From Rhodospirillales bacterium (GTDB lineage: Bacteria > Pseudomonadota > Alphaproteobacteria > ATCC43930 > CGMCC-115725), in NCBI GenBank assembly GCA_947473305.1, contig CANJCB010000001.1:124001-188000 (forward strand): a DNA stretch of 64,000 nucleotides, read 5' to 3'. A program made the translations under genes and the position numbers. Below the pieces are notes generated by a model that saw only the letters and a list, made by a program, of their open reading frames with translations, was not told the origin of the DNA and ran no database searches. Below, in pieces: positions 37,608 to 46,807 of this stretch. Within the stretch, counting starts at the first letter, position 1. Each line of letters starts with the position of its first letter.

Positions 37608-38251
37608 AGGTCGGCGTTCTGATCTCGGGTCGAGGCTCCAATCTCCAGGCCCTGATCGACGCCTGCGCCGCGCCCGATTTCCCGGCGGAGATCGCGCTTG
37701 TGCTGTCGAACCGCGCCGATGCGGGCGGGCTCACCCGCGCCCAGGAAGCGGGCATCGCCACCGCCGTCGTGCCCCACCGCGACTTCGGCGAACGCCCGCT
37801 CTTCGATGCGGCGATCGGCAAGGTGCTGAAAGAAGCGGGGATCGAGCTCGTCTGCCTCGCCGGCTTCATGCGGGTTCTGGGGGATGCCTTCGTCGAGAGC
37901 TGGCGGGACCGGCTCATCAATATCCATCCGTCGCTGCTGCCGGCCTTCCCGGGCCTCCACACCCATGAGCGGGCACTGGAGGCCGGCGTGCGCTTCACCG
38001 GCTGCACGGTCCACTATGTCCGAACGGCGGTCGACGACGGGCCGATCATTATTCAGGCCGCCGTTCCGGTGCTGCCGGGCGACGATGCGGACCTGCTGGC
38101 GGAACGTGTCCTGACCGCCGAGCATCGGGCCTATCCCCTGGCTCTCCGCCTCATCGCGGAAGGCAGAATCAAGGTCGTCGGGAACCGCGCCCTGGTGGAG
38201 GGCTCTTATGCCGCGCCCGCGATCGGGCTCAATCCTCCCGATGGGCCTTGA
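37595..38251 (+). CDS. purN: Phosphoribosylglycinamide formyltransferase
   Basis: PurN transfers a formyl group from 10-formyl-tetrahydrofolate to GAR. The 218-residue protein has [17 protein letters not shown] at the start and the active-site region LAGFMRVL ... [17 protein letters not shown] with catalytic His, then the Asp in [10 protein letters not shown]. The start is TTG 37595, inside the last codons of purM (13-base overlap) with GGAAG just upstream. The frame stays open further back through purM but that is a shadow, not a PurM-PurN fusion. Confidence 0.93.
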   Translation: MARLKVGVLISGRGSNLQALIDACAAPDFPAEIALVLSNRADAGGLTRAQEAGIATAVVPHRDFGERPLFDAAIGKVLKEAGIELVCLAGFMRVLGDAFVESWRDRLINIHPSLLPAFPGLHTHERALEAGVRFTGCTVHYVRTAVDDGPIIIQAAVPVLPGDDADLLAERVLTAEHRAYPLALRLIAEGRIKVVGNRALVEGSYAAPAIGLNPPDGP

Positions 38252-38311
38252 GCAGGCGGCCTTCCTTCCGTTATATCGAGAGCAACCACCCGAAATATGC
38301 GAGCGACTTCC

Positions 38312-38434
38312 ATGGCCTCAGACTTCGATATGCGCGCCCATCGTCAAACTTGGCATAGTTTCACGATTCTCATGAAGTGGACCATCGGCCTGGTGGTGGT
38401 CACGCTCGGCGGCATGGCCTACTTCCTGCTCTAG
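38312..38434 (+). CDS. aa3-type cytochrome c oxidase subunit IV micropeptide
   Basis: A 40-residue protein: short hydrophilic start with the family motif MRAHRQTWHSFTILMKW and one transmembrane helix (about 20-40). This is the bacterial aa3 oxidase subunit IV family known from Paracoccus and Rhodobacter, where it is dispensable for catalysis. The core oxidase genes are not in the window, so it is encoded apart from its complex, 60 bases after purN. An inverted repeat follows. Confidence 0.9.
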   Translation: MASDFDMRAHRQTWHSFTILMKWTIGLVVVTLGGMAYFLL

Positions 38435-38459
38435 CAGGTCTTTGGCTTCTTAAAATGAA

Positions 38460-38485
38460 AACGGCCGGGACTTAGCCCGGCCGTT
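38460..38485. terminator. Strong hairpin between the oxidase micropeptide and ndk
   Basis: AACGGCCGGG (38460-38469) and its complement (38476-38485) form a ten-base stem with a six-base loop. On the minus strand it is followed by TTCATTTTA, so it works best as the ndk terminator and may also end the purMN transcript. Confidence 0.75.
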
Positions 38486-38508
38486 AGCGCTTCCTGCCTG
38501 ATCGGCCC

Positions 38509-38931
38509 TCAGGGGCAGATTTCGGTCGCCGCGAAGAAATAGGAAATCTCCGTCGCCGCGTTTTCGGCCGAGTCGGACCCATGGACCGAATTCGCCTCGA
38601 TCGATTCGGCGAAATCCTTGCGGATCGTGCCGGCCGCCGCATTGGCTGGATTGGTGGCGCCCATGATCTCGCGGTTCAGCGCGACGGCATTGGCACCTTC
38701 CAGAACCTGGACCACAACCGGACCCGAGATCATGAATGCGCAGAGGTCCTTGAAGAAGGGACGCTCGCGGTGGACGGCGTAAAAGCCCTCCGCCTGAGCC
38801 GGGGTGAGCTGCAGCCGCTTCTGAGCGACGATCTTCAGCCCCTTCTCCTCGAAGCGGGCATTGATCTTGCCGGTCAGGTTGCGACGCGTGGCGTCGGGCT
38901 TGATGATCGACAAGGTACGTTCGCTGGACAT
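38509..38931 (-). CDS. ndk: Nucleoside diphosphate kinase
   Basis: Ndk equalises nucleoside triphosphate pools through a phospho-His intermediate. The 140-residue protein has the start [13 protein letters not shown], the active-site His117 in NSVHGSDS and the usual C-terminal FF...E. AGGAG precedes ATG 38931, and a recognisable promoter and terminator flank the gene, so it appears monocistronic. Confidence 0.97.
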   Translation of the reverse strand: MSSERTLSIIKPDATRRNLTGKINARFEEKGLKIVAQKRLQLTPAQAEGFYAVHRERPFFKDLCAFMISGPVVVQVLEGANAVALNREIMGATNPANAAAGTIRKDFAESIEANSVHGSDSAENAATEISYFFAATEICP

Positions 38932-38961
38932 GGAAACTCCTCTTGAGCGGATTTGCGGCGC

Positions 38962-38990
38962 GTTATAGCCGCCCCGCCCCCGCCCCGCAA
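38962..38990 (-). promoter_or_regulatory. Candidate ndk promoter
   Basis: On the minus strand TTGCGG (38990-38985) and TATAAC (38967-38962) are 17 bases apart, about 30 bases before the ndk start, with an all-GC spacer. Confidence 0.45.
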
Positions 38991-39016
38991 CCCGCAGAGG
39001 GTTGTCGGCATAGGAT

Positions 39017-39463
39017 TCAGGCGCGCTTCGCCCAGCCCGTGCCGGTCTGCTCCCAATAGGTCAACGCGTGGCCCGCGGCCTTGCCCGCCCGCCAGCGTGC
39101 CCTCGCCGCTTCGACCGCGACCGGGTCGTTGCCGTCGAAAAGGTCGCAGCAGCGCTCATACTCGGAAAGCTTCGCGCTCTCCATCCCGTCCGTCAGGAAA
39201 AGCACGGTCGCCTTGTTGGGGTTCTCGTCCGAAGCGGTCAGCCAGACCGGCTGCCGCGCGGCATTACCCTCCTTGGCGGTGCCATGGGCCAGGAAACTCG
39301 CGTCGTCATAGGTCCAGAGGAGCTGATCGAGATAATCGACCCGTTCCCCGGAACTCGCCATGACCACCACGCGCAAACCCTGCCCCACGGCACGTTCCAA
39401 GAGCTTCGGCAGCGCCCTTTCGAGCGGCGAGGAGGTCAGATGGTAGAAGCCGATCTCGGTCAG
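39017..39463 (-). CDS. holC: DNA polymerase III chi subunit, apparent CTG start
   Basis: HolC links the clamp loader to SSB. The 148-residue product matches the family along its length: [18 protein letters not shown] at the start, [25 protein letters not shown] in the middle and a C-terminal [18 protein letters not shown]. The conserved start immediately follows CTG 39461-39463, five bases after the pepA stop; no ATG, GTG or TTG exists upstream without running into pepA in a wrong frame. ATA at 39472-39470 is the other option. pepA-holC is a usual operon. Confidence 0.88.
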   Translation of the reverse strand: MTEIGFYHLTSSPLERALPKLLERAVGQGLRVVVMASSGERVDYLDQLLWTYDDASFLAHGTAKEGNAARQPVWLTASDENPNKATVLFLTDGMESAKLSEYERCCDLFDGNDPVAVEAARARWRAGKAAGHALTYWEQTGTGWAKRA

Positions 39464-39468
39464 AAGAC

Positions 39469-40968
39469 CTATCCCTCGTAATTGGCCGCGACGAACTGGT
39501 CGAGAAGGCGGAGACCGAAGGCGGTCGCGCCCTTCGGCACCGTGGCCGTATCCTTCTTCGACCAGGCGACACCCGCGATGTCGAGATGCGCCCAGGGAAC
39601 CCCATTGGTGAAACGCTGGAGGAATTGCGCCGCGACGATGCTCCCGGCGTCGCGGCCCCCGGCAATGTTCTTCATATCGGCCGCGTCGCTGTCGATCATC
39701 CGGTCGTAGGCATCGCCGAGCGGCATCCGCCACAAGGCCTCTCCCGCCTGCTTGCCCGCTGCGGTCAGCCGCTCGGCAAGCTCGTCGTTATTGGCGAAAA
39801 GACCGGCATGCTCATGGCCCAGCGAGATGATGATGGCGCCCGTAAGCGTCGCCAGATCCACCATGAACTTGGGCTTGAAGCGGTCCTGGCAGTACCACAT
39901 GACGTCGCAGAGCACGAGGCGGCCTTCCGCATCCGTATTCAGGACCTCGATGGTCTGCCCTGACATGGAGGTGACGATATCGCCCGGCCGCTGGGCGGTG
40001 CCGGAGGGCATGTTTTCCACAAGGCCGACCAGCCCCACCGCATTGACCTTGGCCTTCCGACCGGCCAGCGCCTTCATCAGGCCGATCACCACGCCCGCGC
40101 CGGCCATATCCCACTTCATGTCCTCCATGCCGGCGGAGGGCTTGATCGAGATGCCGCCGGTGTCGAAAGTGACGCCCTTGCCGAGAAAGGCGATCGGCGC
40201 CTGATCCTTGGCCTTGGGCGCGCCCTTCCATTGCATCACGACGAGACGCGGCGGCCGGGCGCTCCCCTGCGCCACGCCGAGCAGAGAGCCCATGCCGAGC
40301 TTCCGCATCTTCTTCTCGTCGAGTATCTCGATCTCGACGCCGAGGGCAGCCAGCGTTGCGGCCTGGGCGGCCAAGGTCTCCGGATAGATGATATTGGCGG
40401 GTTCCGACACGAGGTCACGCGTCAGGAAAATTCCGTCGGCGATCTTGTCGAGAGGCTGGAAGGCCCGGCGGGCCGCCGTCGTTTCGGCACTCAGCAGGGA
40501 GAACTTCGCCATGGTGGGCTTTTGCTCGGGCTTCTGCTTGGTGCGGTATTTATCGAAGCGATAGGAGCGTAGCCGCGCGCCGTAACCCACCTGGGCGGCC
40601 GCTTCCGCCGCTCCCAGGGGACTGCCCTGGACCGGATCGAGCAGCACCGAGGCCTCGGTCTCGCCCACGCCGTTCAAATGCTGGAGGATCTGCCCGCCGA
40701 GATTCTGCCAGCCGAGCGTATCGAGCCCCGCCGCCTTGCCGAGACCGATCAGCACGATCCGGGTAAGTTCGGTGCCGGCGGGGGCCAGGATCGCCAGGAT
40801 CTCGTCCTTCTTGCCGGTGAAACGGCTGGCCTTCAGCGCCCGGGTGATGGCGCCTCCCGCTGCCTTGTCCACCGCCTTGGCCGAGGCCGTCAGGCGCCGC
40901 TCGTCCAGCGCGCCCACGACGACGGCGCCGGATTTGGGCAGCGATAGCTCGGCAAAGGCGATCTTCAT
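39469..40968 (-). CDS. pepA: Leucyl aminopeptidase
   Basis: A 499-residue M17 aminopeptidase releasing N-terminal Leu and other residues with two metal ions. The metal and active-site regions LGKGVTFDTGGISIKPS, MKWDMAGAGVV and the signature NTDAEGRLVL are intact. In E. coli PepA also binds DNA in plasmid recombination and carAB control. ATG 40968 has AGGA seven bases upstream; GTG 40974 is two codons earlier. holC follows. Confidence 0.96.
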   Translation of the reverse strand: MKIAFAELSLPKSGAVVVGALDERRLTASAKAVDKAAGGAITRALKASRFTGKKDEILAILAPAGTELTRIVLIGLGKAAGLDTLGWQNLGGQILQHLNGVGETEASVLLDPVQGSPLGAAEAAAQVGYGARLRSYRFDKYRTKQKPEQKPTMAKFSLLSAETTAARRAFQPLDKIADGIFLTRDLVSEPANIIYPETLAAQAATLAALGVEIEILDEKKMRKLGMGSLLGVAQGSARPPRLVVMQWKGAPKAKDQAPIAFLGKGVTFDTGGISIKPSAGMEDMKWDMAGAGVVIGLMKALAGRKAKVNAVGLVGLVENMPSGTAQRPGDIVTSMSGQTIEVLNTDAEGRLVLCDVMWYCQDRFKPKFMVDLATLTGAIIISLGHEHAGLFANNDELAERLTAAGKQAGEALWRMPLGDAYDRMIDSDAADMKNIAGGRDAGSIVAAQFLQRFTNGVPWAHLDIAGVAWSKKDTATVPKGATAFGLRLLDQFVAANYEG

Positions 40969-41031
40969 GGGCACATCCTGTCAGGAGGGATCGGGGTCAT
41001 GGGAGCGATAGTCGCAAACTCGGCGAGCCTG

Positions 41032-42945
41032 TCAATTCGAATGCGCGGGCGGAAGGTCGGAGTCGGCATCGGCTCCCGCCGCGCCGGGGCGGCAGAACGG
41101 ACCGCTCGAAAGATTGCCGACCCAACGCTCTCGCGGGTCGGAAGGGGGATAGGCCAAGGTTTCCACAGGGTGCCATTCCCCCCCCTCCTCGACCAGGAAG
41201 ATCGCGCTGCGGGGCGGCAGATCGGGGAAAGCCGGAGTGGTACAGCTCAAAAGCGCTTTACGATATCCCTGCGCGGCAAGGGAGGACAAGGTCGCCGGAT
41301 CGGCGACGCCGCTTTCCGCGATATCGAGATTAAGCCGCCGGGGCGGGACAAAGCGGATCCAGGATTTTAGCATCCAGGAGACGGTCGTATTGTCGCCGGG
41401 CAGCAAAAGAGCGACTTTCTCGTCTGGCCCGACGTGGCGCGCGACGAGTTGAGCCAGATCCGCGACATAGGGCTGCGGCGGGATGATATCGAAGCGCAAC
41501 CGCTTCACGAACAGCAGCGGCGCCGCCAGCATCAGAACGATCCCCGCCGCGGGCACGATCCGGCGCCAGCGTCCGCCGTCCGGCGACCAATCCGACCAGA
41601 AGGCCGCCAAGACCAGTACGATCACCAGCGAAAGATGCGTGCTGTAGCGGAAATAGGAATGAGCCCCGGGCTCGCCCTCATGGGCGAAATGCCCGATGTA
41701 GGTCACGATCAGGAAGACGTTGTAAGCCAGGAAGACGACCGTGGCCAAACCCGCCAGCCGCACCGTTCCACCGAAGCCCCGGCGAAGGGCGAGCAGCCCG
41801 AAACCGGCGATCACGACCGCCAGGCATCCGAAAAAATAGCCCTTATCGGTCATGATCTTGAGCATTTCGAGGACGAGCGACGGAATTGTCTCGAACTGCC
41901 ATTGCGAAAAGGGAGCGGGTTTCAATTCACCGATGGCGAAATGGGCCTGAACATACCACCGCCAAACCAGATAGAGCGCCGCGGCCGGCAGGGCCGCACA
42001 GGCCAAATCGCGGAGCGCGTTCAGGAGGCGGATGCGCCGGTCGATCAGGGCCAGGACGCCCATGCTTCCCAGTGTCGCGGCGACCAGAGCGACGCTTGCC
42101 TGCTTGATATTGACGAGCGCCGCGAGAACGAGCGCCAATTGCCAGATCACGCCGCCGCGCGGTTCTCCGGTCTCGATCCGGTTCAGGAGCCTTGCCGCCA
42201 GCCAGACCGCCCCCCCCAGGGCGACGGAGATCGGCGCCTCGCCATAGCCCGAGAAATGAACGCGGGGAGAAAAACCGGGATTGATCGCGATCGCGATCAG
42301 CAATCCCCAGGCACAGAGCGCCCAGGAAGGCGGGGCATCGAGCCGTCCCCATAGCACCCGGGCGAGAAGCAGGCCCGACAAAACCTGAAGCAGGATGTTG
42401 AAATGGGCCATTCCCGAGACGGGATAGAAACCCGGGGTGAGCAACGAGCCGATAAACGCCACGAATTGCGTGTTGTAGGGAGCGCCGGGCAGGAAGGAAT
42501 AGCTGGGAGGCCGGACATCCGCCGGAAACATGCCGTGGTCGACCAGATAGGCCAGGTTCGGCAGCAGGTTCATGAAGGTGTCGGTCATCGCCGGGCGCGC
42601 CGGCGCGAGAATGATCCAGACCGGCAGGGAAAGGACCATGACGCGAAGAAGCGCTCCCCATTCGTCGCGCCGCGGGCGGGAATGAGGCAAGACGAGGCCG
42701 GCAAGACCGGCGCAGAGGATGAGCGCCGCGGGAATCCGCAGGGAAACGTCCGTCACGGCCCCCCAAAACGTGAGGACGAGACAGGCCAAGCCCCAGCCCG
42801 CGATCACATCGATTTCCACCAGACCGGATTTTGGCGCCACGAGGCGTCCCAGTCCCAGAAAGGCCGCTGCGACGACGAGGATCGAGGCGAGTTCCCAAAG
42901 ATCCGACCAATGGGGGAAATAGGCCGGCAACAAGGCAGCTGTCAT
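41032..42945 (-). CDS. Polytopic membrane protein, probable GT-C type glycosyltransferase
   Basis: A 637-residue protein with a dozen or more hydrophobic helices up to about residue 490 and a soluble C-terminal part that ends in a low-complexity Ala/Gly/Asp tail. The first large exoplasmic loop holds an acidic motif (ARPAMTDTFMNL) where GT-C enzymes place the catalytic Asp, followed by LPGAPYNTQF. This layout suggests transfer of a sugar from a polyprenyl-phosphate donor, but I recognise no specific family. It overlaps the preceding gene by ATGA, so the pair is coupled. Confidence 0.6.
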   Translation of the reverse strand: MTAALLPAYFPHWSDLWELASILVVAAAFLGLGRLVAPKSGLVEIDVIAGWGLACLVLTFWGAVTDVSLRIPAALILCAGLAGLVLPHSRPRRDEWGALLRVMVLSLPVWIILAPARPAMTDTFMNLLPNLAYLVDHGMFPADVRPPSYSFLPGAPYNTQFVAFIGSLLTPGFYPVSGMAHFNILLQVLSGLLLARVLWGRLDAPPSWALCAWGLLIAIAINPGFSPRVHFSGYGEAPISVALGGAVWLAARLLNRIETGEPRGGVIWQLALVLAALVNIKQASVALVAATLGSMGVLALIDRRIRLLNALRDLACAALPAAALYLVWRWYVQAHFAIGELKPAPFSQWQFETIPSLVLEMLKIMTDKGYFFGCLAVVIAGFGLLALRRGFGGTVRLAGLATVVFLAYNVFLIVTYIGHFAHEGEPGAHSYFRYSTHLSLVIVLVLAAFWSDWSPDGGRWRRIVPAAGIVLMLAAPLLFVKRLRFDIIPPQPYVADLAQLVARHVGPDEKVALLLPGDNTTVSWMLKSWIRFVPPRRLNLDIAESGVADPATLSSLAAQGYRKALLSCTTPAFPDLPPRSAIFLVEEGGEWHPVETLAYPPSDPRERWVGNLSSGPFCRPGAAGADADSDLPPAHSN

Positions 42946-44444
42946 TTAACGATCCTGAAGAGCTGCATTCCCTCACCTTGAAACACCGGCTCAAGCAAAG
43001 GCGACGGCATGACCTGGAAGGGCGCTCGATTAACGAAGACGAGATAGTCGAAGCGCTCCAGAGCCGCATCCGCCTTGCCGCCGCTCTCGGTCACGAACAC
43101 CGACCACAGAATGCTGGGGCTGGTCTTTTCGGCGACGCGGCGCACGCCGGCCTTTATGGCGACGGGCTGCTGGGTCGGGTAGGCGAAGAGCGTCGGCACG
43201 AAGGCATCCCGCCGCGCAATCGCCAGCGTCGGGAAATGAAGGACCGGCATTCGGTCCGCATGAATGGACGAAGGCGGAAAGGCGACCGCCAGGCAGGCCC
43301 CTTCGGGGATCTTGTCGAGCGCCGCGAGAAGCGGGGCATATCCCCGGTCGTCCCCGATCCAAACCCCATAGATCACCGCCATCCGCGCGACGAACACGCA
43401 TCCCACCACCCAGGCGAAAGCCTTGCGGCCCCGGTCCCGCAGGAGAGGTTCCGTGCTGCCCAGGAAAAGAAGCGCCAGGGCAAGGGGTATCCGATGATCG
43501 GCTCCGGTCGCCGTCATGAGTCGACTCGGCATAGCCAGATAGGTCAGCAGCAGGAAGATAAGCGGCCAGCGCATTCTGCGGTCGATGCGCAAACCGCCCC
43601 GCCAGGCGATCCAGATGAAGAGCAGAACCATGCCGGCAAAGCAGGCGACGTCAAAGGGCCGGCTGTAATTGTCGAAAAGACTGAAGGGCAGGTCGAATTT
43701 TCGCAGCGGGTTGCCGAAGCTAATCTCGGCACCCGATCCGCCGTCCGACATCAGCCCGAAGATCAGAAGCGGCGGCAGGAACGGAAGGGACTGGAGAAGA
43801 AGCTCGCCTGCCCCCCGCAGGCTTAAAAGACGCCGCTCCTGGATCCTGGCGCCCAGTTCGAACCCCGCCGCCATGACCGCCCAGAGCCCAAAGGCAAGGA
43901 AATGACTACTATAAAGGGCCAGCGAAAAGATCGCTGATATCGGCAGCCGCAACCCTGGCCGGTCCCGCAGCCAGATCCAGGCGGCAAGAGCCCAGAAGGC
44001 AAGCCCCAGGCCGAACAGGTAGTTGAGGAAACCCCACAGGAAAACACGATTGTAGAGCAGCAGGAACACGAGGCACGGCCAAACCGACCAACGGCCGAAA
44101 AGGACCCGATGAAGCACCATCGGGCCCCCGGCGATGAGCAGGAAAATAGCCAGCAGGAAGACCTTGCCCCCAGCGGCCAGGGGCATGATCCAGGCAAGCG
44201 GCGGGACGATCAGATCCATCGCCAGATTAGGCAGTGGCCGCCAATTGATTTCGTAATAGCGCTGCAGCCAGGCCGATTGATCCCAGCGCGCCAGGATATG
44301 CATGCGGGCCAGATGGTTCGGATAATCGACCAGAGGGGGTAAATTTACCCACAGCAGAGGCAGCGCGACCACGGCAAAGAGCGCGACGAACAGGCCAAGG
44401 ACGGCAGCCGGCCGCCAAGGGGGTGGATTCGTCGCTTCCGCCAT
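42942..44444 (-). CDS. Polytopic membrane protein, GT-C-like, uncharacterised
   Basis: A 500-residue protein with about ten to twelve helices. After the first helix a loop reads NLPPLVDYPNHLAR; the Asp there sits where GT-C glycosyltransferases have their catalytic acid. The last 130 residues form a soluble domain (IPEGACLAVAFPP, RFDYLVFVNRAPF). I know similar hypothetical proteins in other Proteobacteria but no tested function. First gene of a two-gene operon, divergent from lptF across 145 bases, hinting at a surface-glycan role. Confidence 0.6.
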   Translation of the reverse strand: MAEATNPPPWRPAAVLGLFVALFAVVALPLLWVNLPPLVDYPNHLARMHILARWDQSAWLQRYYEINWRPLPNLAMDLIVPPLAWIMPLAAGGKVFLLAIFLLIAGGPMVLHRVLFGRWSVWPCLVFLLLYNRVFLWGFLNYLFGLGLAFWALAAWIWLRDRPGLRLPISAIFSLALYSSHFLAFGLWAVMAAGFELGARIQERRLLSLRGAGELLLQSLPFLPPLLIFGLMSDGGSGAEISFGNPLRKFDLPFSLFDNYSRPFDVACFAGMVLLFIWIAWRGGLRIDRRMRWPLIFLLLTYLAMPSRLMTATGADHRIPLALALLFLGSTEPLLRDRGRKAFAWVVGCVFVARMAVIYGVWIGDDRGYAPLLAALDKIPEGACLAVAFPPSSIHADRMPVLHFPTLAIARRDAFVPTLFAYPTQQPVAIKAGVRRVAEKTSPSILWSVFVTESGGKADAALERFDYLVFVNRAPFQVMPSPLLEPVFQGEGMQLFRIVK

Positions 44445-44575
44445 TCGCGTGTTGGCAGCCCCGTGTCAATGTTTGGAACGCAGTTATGAGACCCAGACTT
44501 CGCCGGAGCAACCGGAAATCCCGGACCCCATCGGATGGCGGCGATTCGCCCTAGGCGTCGTGCTTGCCGCCCCCC

Positions 44576-44581
44576 TATAAT
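44576..44581 (+). promoter_or_regulatory. Candidate -10 element very close to lptF
   Basis: A perfect TATAAT lies eight bases before ATG 44590, rare in such GC-rich DNA. Transcription would begin about two bases before the start codon, and no Shine-Dalgarno match is present. No clear -35. Confidence 0.35.
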
Positions 44582-44589
44582 CCGCGACC

Positions 44590-45708
44590 ATGAAAGGGAT
44601 AACCCGTTACATCCTGCGCCAAAACATCATCATCCTGGCCGCGGTCACGGTGGCCTTCACCGCCGCTGTTTGGCTCATCGAATCCCTGCGCCTTATCGAC
44701 CTGATCGTGAACCGCGGTCTGTCGGCGGGGACGTTCCTCTATCTGGCGATGCTCATCATCCCGCGCTTTATCAATGTCGTGCTGCCGATCGCGGTCTTCA
44801 TCGCCGTGGTCTTCACCTACAACAAGCTGATCGCCGAGAGCGAACTGGTGGTCATGCGCGCCTCCGGCATGAGCCCGCTCGACCTGGCGCGCCCCGCGGT
44901 CATCGCGGGGGTTCTCGGCTCCATCATCCTGCTTTTCTTGTCGCTCTGGCTGATGCCGGCTGCCAATCGAGCTTTCAAGGACCTGCAGTTCGAGATCCGC
45001 AATCGCTTTGCCTCGGCCCTCCTGCAGGAAGGCGTTTTCAATACGCTCTCGGACAAGCTCACTGTCTATGTCCGCAGCCGTGACCAGAACAACGAGCTCT
45101 ACGGTCTTCTCATCCAGGACAGCCACGACCCGGCCAAGCCCACCACGATCATGGCCGAGCGGGGCGCCTTCGTGGACGGGCCGGACGGCCCCCGCGTTCT
45201 CATGGCGAACGGCAATCGCCAGCAATACGATCGCGCTTCGGGAAAGCTCTCGGTCCTGAGTTTCGAGAAATACACGCTCGACCTCGCCAATCTGCGGGAT
45301 ACACCGACCTCGCGCTCCCGTCAGCCGGATGAGCGCTATCTTCCCGAATTGATCGGGCCATTCGATGAGGATGTGGAACGGCAATGGGGCCGCTGGCTCA
45401 GGCTGGAACTGCATCAAAGGCTTGCCATGCCTCTAAGCGCCCTGGCCTTCGCGGCCATTCCGCTGGCCTGCCTTCTTCCCGGAGAATTCAATCGGCGGGG
45501 TCAAACCAGACGCGTGCTCCTGGCCGTCGTACTTGCCCTGCTTCTCGAAATACTGCAACTCGGGGCGCGCAATCTGGCGGCCGGAAATCTTGCCGCGATC
45601 CCACTCCTTTATGTCATGGTCATTCTGCCGATCCTTGCCACCTATTGGCTCCTGTGGCGCGATGCGCGGCGACGCCCCGCGCGTGTGGCTGAGGCGCCGG
45701 CGGAATAG
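44590..45708 (+). CDS. lptF: LPS export permease LptF
   Basis: One of two paralogous permeases that, with LptB, extract LPS from the inner membrane. The 372-residue protein has three N-terminal and three C-terminal helices around a periplasmic beta-jellyroll, with the family start RYILRQNIIILAAVTVAF and the cytoplasmic ESELVVMRASGMSPLDLARPA segment that contacts LptB. lptG follows one base after the stop. ATG 44590 has no ribosome site. Confidence 0.94.
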   Translation: MKGITRYILRQNIIILAAVTVAFTAAVWLIESLRLIDLIVNRGLSAGTFLYLAMLIIPRFINVVLPIAVFIAVVFTYNKLIAESELVVMRASGMSPLDLARPAVIAGVLGSIILLFLSLWLMPAANRAFKDLQFEIRNRFASALLQEGVFNTLSDKLTVYVRSRDQNNELYGLLIQDSHDPAKPTTIMAERGAFVDGPDGPRVLMANGNRQQYDRASGKLSVLSFEKYTLDLANLRDTPTSRSRQPDERYLPELIGPFDEDVERQWGRWLRLELHQRLAMPLSALAFAAIPLACLLPGEFNRRGQTRRVLLAVVLALLLEILQLGARNLAAGNLAAIPLLYVMVILPILATYWLLWRDARRRPARVAEAPAE

Positions 45709-45709
45709 C

Positions 45710-46807
45710 ATGTCTCCCTGGAAAACGCTTTCGCGCTACATCGCCCGCCAGTTCCTCCTGTGGGTCGTCAGCATCTTCCTGGCGATGACCAGCATCGTGT
45801 TCCTGTTGGATTATATAGAACTCATCCGCCGAGGGGGCGTGAAGACAGAAGCGACCCTGCTAACGCTTTTGGCCATGGCAGCCCTGAAACAGCCCTATAT
45901 GGCCCAGCAGATCCTGCCTTTCGCGATCCTCTTCGGGACGATGATGGCGTTCTGGCGCATGACCCGCAGCAACGAGCTTGTGGTCGCGCGCGCCGCCGGC
46001 ATTTCGGTATGGCAATTCCTGACCCCGGCGGTGACTTGCGCGCTCGTTATCGGCGTCATCGCGGTGACGGTCTTCAATCCGGTCGCTTCGGTCATGCAAG
46101 CCGGCTACGAAGCTTTAGAGAACCGCATCCTCCGCAGCAACGGCGATCAGCTTTCCCTTTCCCATACGGGCTTCTGGCTGCGTCAGAGCGACGACGAAGG
46201 AAACCATTCGGTTATCCATGCCGAGCGACTAGGATCCGGAGATATCGCCCTGGAGGACGTGATCGTTCTTTTTTTCAATGATGACAACCGGCTACGCGCT
46301 CGCCTCGACGCGCGGGAGGCACATCTGCGCGACGGCTATTGGAGCGTTCGCGATGGCACGCGCTGGGCTCCCGATAAACCGCCGGAGGCATTTACCGAGT
46401 TGACTGTCCCGACCAATCTGACGCCCCGTAAGATCCAGGAAAGCTTCGCATCGCCTGAAAGCATGTCCTTCTGGGAGCTGCCCGGCTTCATCAAGCTGCT
46501 TCAGGAATCGGGCTTCGCGACCCAGCACCACCGGCTCTATTACAACGCGCTTCTGGCCCGCCCGTTTCTGTTCGTCGCCATGGTGCTGATCGCCGCCACC
46601 TTCAGCCTCCGCATGCATCGGCGAGGCGGCACCGCCTTGATGATATCCGGGGGCATCGGCGCGGGCTTCCTGCTCTATTTCGGCTCTAACGTCGTCTTCG
46701 CGCTGGGCCTTTCCTCGACCATCCCGGTCATCCTCGCCGCCTGGACCCCGACGGGGGTCAGCTGGCTCCTGGGGGCCACCTTGCTTCTCCACCTGGAGGA
46801 TGGCTGA
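45710..46807 (+). CDS. lptG: LPS export permease LptG
   Basis: The partner of LptF, 365 residues, same architecture: SRYIARQFLLWVVSIFLAM start, coupling helix region SNELVVARAAGISVWQFL, periplasmic jellyroll, and a final three-helix bundle (RPFLFVAMVLIAATFSLR). It begins one base after lptF and its TGA overlaps the lptD ATG by one base, so lptF-lptG-lptD are read as one unit. Confidence 0.95.
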   Translation: MSPWKTLSRYIARQFLLWVVSIFLAMTSIVFLLDYIELIRRGGVKTEATLLTLLAMAALKQPYMAQQILPFAILFGTMMAFWRMTRSNELVVARAAGISVWQFLTPAVTCALVIGVIAVTVFNPVASVMQAGYEALENRILRSNGDQLSLSHTGFWLRQSDDEGNHSVIHAERLGSGDIALEDVIVLFFNDDNRLRARLDAREAHLRDGYWSVRDGTRWAPDKPPEAFTELTVPTNLTPRKIQESFASPESMSFWELPGFIKLLQESGFATQHHRLYYNALLARPFLFVAMVLIAATFSLRMHRRGGTALMISGGIGAGFLLYFGSNVVFALGLSSTIPVILAAWTPTGVSWLLGATLLLHLEDG

